From: Acanthochromis polyacanthus
Lineage: Eukaryota > Chordata > Actinopteri > Pomacentridae
Direction of reading: 5' to 3'
Length of the DNA: 64,000 nt
Assembly: GCF_021347895.1 (NCBI RefSeq)
Contig: NC_067113.1
Span: 5,995,489-6,059,488 of the forward strand
Shown: positions 63,475 to 64,000 of the stretch, in pieces
How positions within the stretch are numbered: the first letter of the stretch is position 1
Layout: each line of letters starts with the position of its first letter
The notes under the pieces: model-generated
Seen by the model: the letters and a program-made list of their open reading frames with translations, nothing else
Databases searched by the model: none
Told to the model about the DNA's origin: nothing
Program-made: the position numbers and the translations under genes

Positions 63475-64000
63475 GGTATAACCCAAAATCATCACCAGAC
63501 CACTGGACTCATATGAAGCGCCACCCATGGGTTCCCTGAGGAGCAGTTGCTCAGTGTGGTGGCTGTGGCTATTATCATAATCAAAAACATTTTGCTCTAG
63601 TTTTTGTCACTTGCAAAACTTGAGCAAAATGTTTGTGGTTTATGTTGACTAAAACTAGACCAAATAACTAAAACCAAAACACTAAATGTGAATTAACATC
63701 GGGTGCCAAAATTAAAAATCATCCTGTCCCACTGAAACTCCTCACCAGAGAATAAAAATGATTTTGGAAAGGCCTGTTTAGATTTCATACAAGCCTGTTC
63801 AAGCTGTTTCTAAGAAGACGGATCAATGTTTGTTGGAATTCATCATGCACATTTTACAATCACTAGTGTTCTCCTCACACAAAGCAAGAAGGATGATAGA
63901 GAAGCATGCCTATCTGTCTGAATCAGTCCTGCTCCAATATGCTCTATGAATGTGTGTTTGCTTGTATGCTAAGTTGAGAGGTTGTGCCCTGCCGAGTCAA

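Overview
This is a vertebrate nuclear sequence, almost certainly from a ray-finned (teleost) fish. The evidence is one large multi-exon gene whose protein reads as a vertebrate Dicer, embedded in AT-rich DNA full of teleost-type transposon debris: many Tc1/mariner relics and their miniature derivatives, hAT elements, a CR1/L2/Rex1-type LINE and microsatellites. There are no operons or prokaryotic features.

Region 1-30,000 is intergenic as far as I can see. It contains no convincing host protein gene. It holds a (GT)n microsatellite beside a miniature transposon (1.9-2.3 kb), two related palindromic miniature elements (14.2 and 17.9 kb), a 200-bp segment with three full CRE octamers (18.1-18.35 kb), a miniature element with 17-bp perfect terminal repeats (18.4-18.7 kb), a foldback region with two convergent tRNA-like modules (19.5-20.1 kb), a full-length but dead hAT transposon with clean target-site duplication and a second element nested in its transposase (20.2-24.3 kb), a broken intronless copy of a nicotinamide riboside kinase gene (25.7-26.1 kb) and a degenerate Tc1 transposon with long inverted arms (28.0-29.9 kb). 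In other vertebrates goosecoid lies on the 3' side of DICER1, so the left part may be the gsc-dicer1 intergenic interval; this is inference.

Region 30-62.3 kb is dicer1 on the minus strand. I resolve 27 coding exons between 61,715 (start) and 35,224 (stop). They join without any reading-frame break into a 1,904-residue protein: helicase, DUF283/dimerisation domain, platform/PAZ, RNase IIIa, RNase IIIb and dsRBD. Both RNase III catalytic sets are intact. Two introns appear to use GC rather than GT donors. The helicase box reads DDCH where vertebrate Dicers normally have DECH. The coding sequence holds three 8-mer let-7 sites, and the presumed 3' UTR holds a miR-103/107 8-mer, with another let-7 8-mer further downstream; these fit the known feedback control of Dicer by miRNAs. 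The introns carry a LINE split by a Tc1 element, several Tc1 relics, and a miniature element with terminal inverted repeats.

Region 62.3-64 kb is upstream of dicer1. It has a probable non-coding 5' exon (62,128-62,235) and an 861-bp hAT-type element with a perfect 8-bp target duplication (62,614-63,474). The promoter and first exon were not identified and may lie outside the window.

I did not find a clearly new biological system. The most useful leads are the helicase-box substitution, the let-7 site cluster, the GC-AG introns, the back-to-back perfect hairpins in the last dicer1 intron, and the tRNA-like modules carried by foldback elements.
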